Below, piece after piece: positions 60,303 through 64,000 of a DNA stretch of 64,000 bases; positions within the stretch are counted from its first letter, which is position 1; each line of letters starts with the position of its first letter. Below the pieces are notes generated by a model, which saw only the letters and a program-made list of their open reading frames with translations, was not told the origin of the DNA and searched no databases. Origin of the DNA: Actinophytocola sp963825445 (GTDB lineage Bacteria > Actinomycetota > Actinomycetes > Mycobacteriales > Pseudonocardiaceae). The stretch is taken from NCBI GenBank assembly GCA_963825445.1, contig CAWGTM010000015.1, positions 124,001-188,000 on the forward strand. Reading direction: 5' to 3'. A program made the position numbers and the translations under genes.

Positions 60303-60596
60303 CGCCACCACTGCCTACGCCTACGAAAGGAAGCAAAACTCCGCCACCTGGCAGCGCGAGCCGCCGCCCAGCGGGTCGTAGTAGCCGAAGCGGTGTCCAG
60401 CGCCGAACAGCTGGTCACCGACAGGGCGCTGGCGTCCGAACCTGCGCCGGAAGTTGTCGCGGGGGATTTCGAGGAAGCCTTTGACGTGGGCCCACCAGCC
60501 GACGCGATCCTCGACGCCCCCAACGACGCGGAGACCTTCGATGACTGGGCCTACGACACCGAGGAGGAATACCCATGTGACCAGGAGGCCTGCTGA
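60297..60596 (+). CDS. Hypothetical acidic protein, doubtful
   Basis: A 99-codon frame whose second half has good third-position GC and encodes an acidic sequence ending DDWAYDTEEEYPCDQEAC. The first codons lie inside the hairpin arm at 60288-60302, there is no ribosome site, and I recognise no family, so it may be the remains of a longer gene or not coding. It is the only candidate in the 446-base spacer 60216-60661. Confidence 0.3.
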   Translation: MARHHCLRLRKEAKLRHLAARAAAQRVVVAEAVSSAEQLVTDRALASEPAPEVVAGDFEEAFDVGPPADAILDAPNDAETFDDWAYDTEEEYPCDQEAC

Positions 60597-60661
60597 CTGA
60601 TCCCACTCGTGGACCTGCCGAGCGGCGACGTGCACTCGTCGCGCGGCAGGCCGGGCGGGTG

Positions 60662-61522
60662 TCAGTCGGGGTCGGAGAGGGTGGACCAGTGCTGTTGGGC
60701 TGGGCCGCGCCACTGGGCGTGTTTGTCGTTGAACACGGCGGTCGCGGTGGTGCCGCTCCACTTCGGCGGCAGCAGCTCGCCCGGTAGCTGCGGGTCCAGG
60801 AACGGGAAGCGGCGCCACTCGTGCACCAGTAGCGTCTGCGCGCGCAGGAACTCTGCCGGCGTGGAAGGCGTCAGGTGCGCGAACTCGGCGGTGAACGCCT
60901 CGTAGCGGGCCGCCACCTCCGCCAACTGCCAGGCGCTCGCCACCATGTCGCGTTCCTGGCCCAGCGCACCGTAGTTGGCCAGGAACGACATCGCCTGGCC
61001 CGACAGGTCCAGCTCGTCCAGGATCAGCTTCGCGTCCGCCTCAGCCGACGGGTGTGGGGTGATCCAGACCCCGGCCGTGGGGGAGCCGAAACCGGCCCAC
61101 GTCAGCCGGGTGCGGAGCTTGTGCCGCAGGTCGCGCATCGTCTTCGGGACCGACACGAGCAGGACCAGCCACCGGCCGTCCCACTGGTGGTCGCCGCTGC
61201 CGAAGCCGTAGATCCGCGACGCGCCCTCGGCCAGCAGGCGGCGGCCCGGGGCCGTCAGGGACCAGCGGACCCGCCGGCCCACGCGGTCGGAACTCAGCCA
61301 GCCCTCGGCCGCCGTGCGGGCGAGAGCCTGACGGGCGGCCTTCTCCTCCACGTCGAACAGCGCGAGCACGTCCACCAGCGTGGCCGTCCACACCGGCTCG
61401 GCGAAGGGCAGCACGTACTCACCCAGCACCGTGGTCAGCAGCGACCTGGCGCTACCGCCGCTGACCTCCCGCCGGCGGCTGACCACCGGACCCACCGGAC
61501 CCACCGGACCCATCGGATCCAC
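60662..61522 (-). CDS. PaaX-family transcriptional regulator
   Basis: A 286-residue PaaX-like regulator: N-terminal winged helix at about residues 25-100 (LLTTVLGEYVLPFAEPVWTATLVDVLALFDVEEKAARQALARTAAEGWL), central domain with WVLL-like WDGRWLVLLVSVPKTMRDLRHKLRTRLTWAGFG, and a C-terminal helical part. PaaX proteins sense CoA thioesters such as phenylacetyl-CoA; no paa genes are in the window. GTG 61522 is preferred because GGGGAG lies 6 bases upstream; its first 12 codons are a 9-base tandem repeat with further in-frame ATG and GTG codons. Confidence 0.9.
   Translation of the reverse strand: MDPMGPVGPVGPVVSRRREVSGGSARSLLTTVLGEYVLPFAEPVWTATLVDVLALFDVEEKAARQALARTAAEGWLSSDRVGRRVRWSLTAPGRRLLAEGASRIYGFGSGDHQWDGRWLVLLVSVPKTMRDLRHKLRTRLTWAGFGSPTAGVWITPHPSAEADAKLILDELDLSGQAMSFLANYGALGQERDMVASAWQLAEVAARYEAFTAEFAHLTPSTPAEFLRAQTLLVHEWRRFPFLDPQLPGELLPPKWSGTTATAVFNDKHAQWRGPAQQHWSTLSDPD
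61485..61520 (-). repeat. Four 9-base tandem units at the paaX-like gene start
   Basis: ACCGGACCC at 61485-61493, 61494-61502 and 61503-61511, followed by a diverged unit ATCGGATCC (61512-61520). On the coding strand it encodes repeated GPV, with a start codon in each unit (ATG or GTG). Confidence 0.8.
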
Positions 61523-61564
61523 CGCATACTCCCCGCATACTTGCCGCTACGCAACGAACAAGTA

Positions 61565-62098
61565 TTACCAGAGCCCCGGCGACAGGTATCCCTCGAGCGT
61601 GAGCAGCCGGCGCTTGGACTCGACACCCGTGCCGCCGCTGAACCCGCCGAGCCCGTCTCCCGCCACCACCCGGTGGCACGGCACCACGATGGGAATGGGG
61701 TTGCTGCCCATGATCGAGCCGATGGCCCGCGCGGGGATCCCCGTCCGCGAGGCCAACTCGCCGTACGTGACGACGCGACCGTAGGGCACGGTCGAGTACA
61801 GCATGCCGAGCACCTTGCGCTGCGACGCCGACATCAGCCGCCAGTCGACCGTGAGGTCGAACTCCCGCAGCCGCCCGGCGAAGTACTCCTTGACCTGCGC
61901 GAGGATGGCCGCCGTCGGCTCTTCGTCCGCACCCTCCCGCAACCCGAGCCGCGCGGCGATCGCGGTACGGATGTGGGGCGAATCGGTGAAGGCGGTGGCC
62001 ACCAGACCCTGGTCGGTGACCGCCACCAGCACATCGCCCAGCTCGGTCGGCACACTGCCGAACGTCACGGTGCCCGCGCTGTCCACCATGTCAGCCAT
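61565..62098 (-). CDS. ogt: Methylated-DNA--protein-cysteine methyltransferase
   Basis: A 177-residue suicide repair protein with the acceptor cysteine in VVPCHRVV (about residue 145), the Arg-finger helix SQRKVLGMLYSTVPYGRVVTYGELA before it and GGFSGG after it. It removes alkyl groups from O6-alkylguanine. ATG 62098 gives the usual length; longer and shorter in-frame starts (62107, 62089) exist and no strong ribosome site decides. Not fused to an Ada domain, so constitutive Ogt type. Confidence 0.9.
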   Translation of the reverse strand: MADMVDSAGTVTFGSVPTELGDVLVAVTDQGLVATAFTDSPHIRTAIAARLGLREGADEEPTAAILAQVKEYFAGRLREFDLTVDWRLMSASQRKVLGMLYSTVPYGRVVTYGELASRTGIPARAIGSIMGSNPIPIVVPCHRVVAGDGLGGFSGGTGVESKRRLLTLEGYLSPGLW

Positions 62099-62123
62099 TA
62101 TGCGCACGGCACCGACAGAAAGC

Positions 62124-62378
62124 TCACGCCGTCTGCTCGGAGCCGCCGAGCCGAGGGAACGGCGAGGTGGAGAAGACCACCTCGACCGCCACCTCGAAGT
62201 ACTCGGCGATGCTCAGCGCGAGGTAGAGACTCGGGCTGTACTCGCCCCGCTCCAGGTAGCCGATCGTCTGGTAGTGCACCCCGAGGGCGTCGGCCAGCTG
62301 CCGACGGGACACACCCCGCTCCACCCGCAACATGGCGATGCGGTTGTAGATCGTCTCACTGGTGTTCTTGCTGCTCAT
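62124..62378 (-). CDS. Small XRE-family HTH regulator
   Basis: An 84-residue protein made almost only of an HTH_3 domain (IAMLRVERGVSRRQLADALGVHYQTIGYLERGEYSPSLYLALSIAEYF). Stand-alone regulators of this kind often follow ABC-2 exporters, as here: ATG 62378 overlaps the permease stop (ATGA, 62375-62378). Probably controls its own operon. Confidence 0.9.
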   Translation of the reverse strand: MSSKNTSETIYNRIAMLRVERGVSRRQLADALGVHYQTIGYLERGEYSPSLYLALSIAEYFEVAVEVVFSTSPFPRLGGSEQTA

Positions 62379-63235
62379 GTCACCCGCTGCATTGCCCGAT
62401 CCCGACGTTCCGCGATGGACGAGCCGGACTCCCGGCGCGCCATTCTCCGCAGCACCATAGGCGCCACCACCAGGCCGGCGACCGCCCAGGCGCCGAGCAC
62501 GCCCACCGTCTCCAGATGCCGCCACGACTCGCCGATCTCCACGGCCGACAGTCCGTCCGGCAGCATGGCCGACCGCATCCCCAGTCCGAGCCAGTAGATG
62601 GGGAACACCTGCGCGAGGCCCTGCAGCCATTCCGGGAACGACGAGATCGGGTAGAAGATCCCCGAGATCGCGACCAGCCCCATGATCGGCAGCATGATCA
62701 GCCCCGAGTTGCGCGGGTTGGAGAACAGCGACCCGAACACCGCCCCGATCGGCAGCGTCGCGATCAGCCCCAGCACCAGCACCCAAGCCAGCGTGAACCA
62801 CGCGTAGAAGCTGTTCAGCTGCACCCCGTCCAGGAGGAACAGGCTCGGCACGATGACCAGCACCTGGGCGGCCAGCGTCATGCCGGCCACCGTCACGATC
62901 TTGCCGATCAGGTAGCCGAACATGCCGTTGGGGATGGCCTTGGCCCGCAGAAGCGTGCCGTCCTCCCGCTCGATCGCCAGCGACATCATGGTGGTCACCA
63001 GGCCGCCGAACGCGATCCCCATGCCGACCACGCTCGGCAGCGTCCGCGAGCCGAGCGAGAAGTCGGTGCCCGGCACCGTGGCGTCACGCATGAAGAACAT
63101 GACGACCAGGAAGATCACCGTGGGGAACAGGTAGTTCCACAGGTCCTGGCTGTTGGTGAACGTCTGCCGGATCTCCTCGCGGCCCCGGGCGAACCCGGCC
63201 CGTGCCGCGTTGACCGTCGGATTCATCGTCGTCAT
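62375..63235 (-). CDS. ABC-2 type transporter permease
   Basis: A 286-residue permease with six membrane segments; after the first two, the conserved SLAIEREDGTLLRAKAIPNGMFGYLIGK loop (about residues 85-112) and GLVAISGIFYPISSFPEWLQGLAQVFPIYWLGLGMR (about 190-225) are typical of drug-resistance type ABC-2 exporters. ATG 63235 overlaps the ATPase stop. Forms an exporter with the ATPase at the window edge. Confidence 0.9.
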   Translation of the reverse strand: MTTMNPTVNAARAGFARGREEIRQTFTNSQDLWNYLFPTVIFLVVMFFMRDATVPGTDFSLGSRTLPSVVGMGIAFGGLVTTMMSLAIEREDGTLLRAKAIPNGMFGYLIGKIVTVAGMTLAAQVLVIVPSLFLLDGVQLNSFYAWFTLAWVLVLGLIATLPIGAVFGSLFSNPRNSGLIMLPIMGLVAISGIFYPISSFPEWLQGLAQVFPIYWLGLGMRSAMLPDGLSAVEIGESWRHLETVGVLGAWAVAGLVVAPMVLRRMARRESGSSIAERRDRAMQRVT

Positions 63236-64000
63236 CGCGTCACCGCCGCGAACTCACGCACCGCGGCCTCGGCGGCCCCGGCCTCGAACTGCTTGACCAT
63301 GGACATGTAGGTGTCCTCCAGGCTGGCGCGGCGCACTTCCAGGTCGTCGAGCGACTCGCCGTGCTCCACGAACAGCTCACGCACGAACGCGGTCGCGTCC
63401 AACGTGGAGTGCACGAACCGACGGCCGTCGACCGTCCACTTGATCTCCGACTCGGTGGACATCCGCCGGGCCAGCTCGTCGGCCGAGCCGTCGGCGATGA
63501 TCGTGCCGCCCGCGAGGATCATGATGCGGTCGGCCAGCTTCTCGGCCTCGTCCAGGTCGTGCGTGGTCAGCAGGATCGTGGTGTTGCTGTCGGACAGCCG
63601 GTGCACCAGGTCGTGGAAGTCGCGCCTGGCCTCCGGGTCGAACCCGGCCGTGGGCTCGTCGAGGAACAGCAGCCTCGGCCGCCCGACGATGCCGATCGCC
63701 ACGTCCAGCCGCCGGCGCTGCCCCCCGGACAGCCGCCGGACCTTCTTGCCGGCGTGCTCGGTCAGCCCGACCGCCTCGACCAGCTCGTCGGTGTCCCACG
63801 GCTTGGTGATCCGGTCGTTCGAGTAGGGCGCGTAGTAGCGCCCGAACTGATGCAGCAGGTCACGGACCCGCCAGTTGCCGTGGTCACGCCACGACTGGAG
63901 GACCACCCCGAGGTCCGCCCGCCAGGTCTCGTCCCCGTGTGCCGGATCCACCCCCAGTACCCGGACCTCGCCGGCCGAGCGCATCCGGAACCCCTCGAGA
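63232..64000 (-). CDS. ABC transporter ATP-binding protein, partial at window end
   Basis: The visible 256 codons hold the signature RLSGGQRRRLDVAIGI, Walker B LLFLDEPTAGFDP and the H-loop TTHDLDEAEKLADR of a DrrA/multidrug-type ATPase. Walker A lies beyond base 64000, so the apparent ATG at 63984 is internal and the gene continues. The last about 110 residues are a C-terminal extension seen in exporter ATPases. Its stop overlaps the permease start (ATGA). Confidence 0.92.
   Translation of the reverse strand, partial: LEGFRMRSAGEVRVLGVDPAHGDETWRADLGVVLQSWRDHGNWRVRDLLHQFGRYYAPYSNDRITKPWDTDELVEAVGLTEHAGKKVRRLSGGQRRRLDVAIGIVGRPRLLFLDEPTAGFDPEARRDFHDLVHRLSDSNTTILLTTHDLDEAEKLADRIMILAGGTIIADGSADELARRMSTESEIKWTVDGRRFVHSTLDATAFVRELFVEHGESLDDLEVRRASLEDTYMSMVKQFEAGAAEAAVREFAAVTR

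Noticed and set aside
60321..60818. A 165-codon minus-strand frame ending in a sequence with WWAHVKGFLEIP.
   Set aside because: It overlaps the paaX-like gene out of frame, has no ribosome site and no recognisable family.

Overview
The window is high-GC DNA with dense, overlapping genes, many GTG starts, F420-dependent LLM oxidoreductases, Mce transport genes and a DUF5302 protein. This points to a filamentous actinobacterium, most likely Pseudonocardiaceae-like; the genus is an inference. I see no rRNA, tRNA, CRISPR array, prophage or intact insertion sequence.

Left part (about 0.7-33.5 kb): a sterol side-chain catabolism and sterol-uptake island. Four copies of a TNNAACNNGTTNNA palindrome, the operator of the mycobacterial cholesterol repressor KstR, lie at 5207, 9328, 12703 and 20545, each directly before the first gene of a transcription unit. 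Unit 1 (minus strand) encodes a double DUF35 protein, two SCP2-type thiolase-fold proteins (Ltp4-like, Ltp3-like), an LLM oxidoreductase and a SnoaL-fold protein. Unit 2 is an acyl-CoA ligase. Unit 3 is a divergent echA19/fadD19 pair, with a nitronate-monooxygenase-family gene and a NUDIX gene behind fadD19. Unit 4 is a divergent pair: fadE26-fadE27-fadD17 to the left, and to the right alcohol dehydrogenase, SDR, aldehyde dehydrogenase, SDR, then the complete mce4 importer (yrbE4A/B, mce4A-F). The inferred logic is: Mce4 imports sterol; FadD19, FadD17 and the other ligase make CoA thioesters of the side chain; the FadE26/27 dehydrogenase, EchA19, the dehydrogenases and the Ltp/DUF35 proteins shorten it. 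FadD19, Ltp3 and Ltp4 are known from Rhodococcus as needed for C-24-branched (plant) sterol side chains. Inside the island sit a DUF6247/RelE-like/DUF6247 module and an ECF42-type sigma factor with its DGPF-motif partner.

Middle part (33.5-46.7 kb): a TetR - SIS - RibD-like operon whose last protein has its two domains in reversed order; a heteromeric acetyl-CoA carboxylase operon (fused accDA, accB, accC) beside a MarR gene; a DHA2-type efflux pump divergent from that MarR gene with a perfect palindrome between them; and a two-component system followed by two membrane glycosyltransferase genes.

Right part (46.7-64 kb): cell-envelope and secreted functions (lytic transglycosylase with a Pro/Thr/Glu repeat tail, M14 and M28 peptidases, a Tat-exported TIM-barrel protein), a YtrA-type GntR/ABC exporter operon with its operator, an Nramp-like transporter without the usual metal motif, regulators (AraC, PaaX, XRE), a DNA-repair methyltransferase, and an ABC-2 exporter cut by the window end.

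Notable non-genic features: a ~110-bp repeat present twice, each time right after a stop codon within an operon, whose hairpin stem shows compensatory changes; a nested double palindrome at 47.3 kb; and three places where one surplus G/C base appears to break an expected reading frame (3233, ~51981, ~56288), which may be real or assembly errors.
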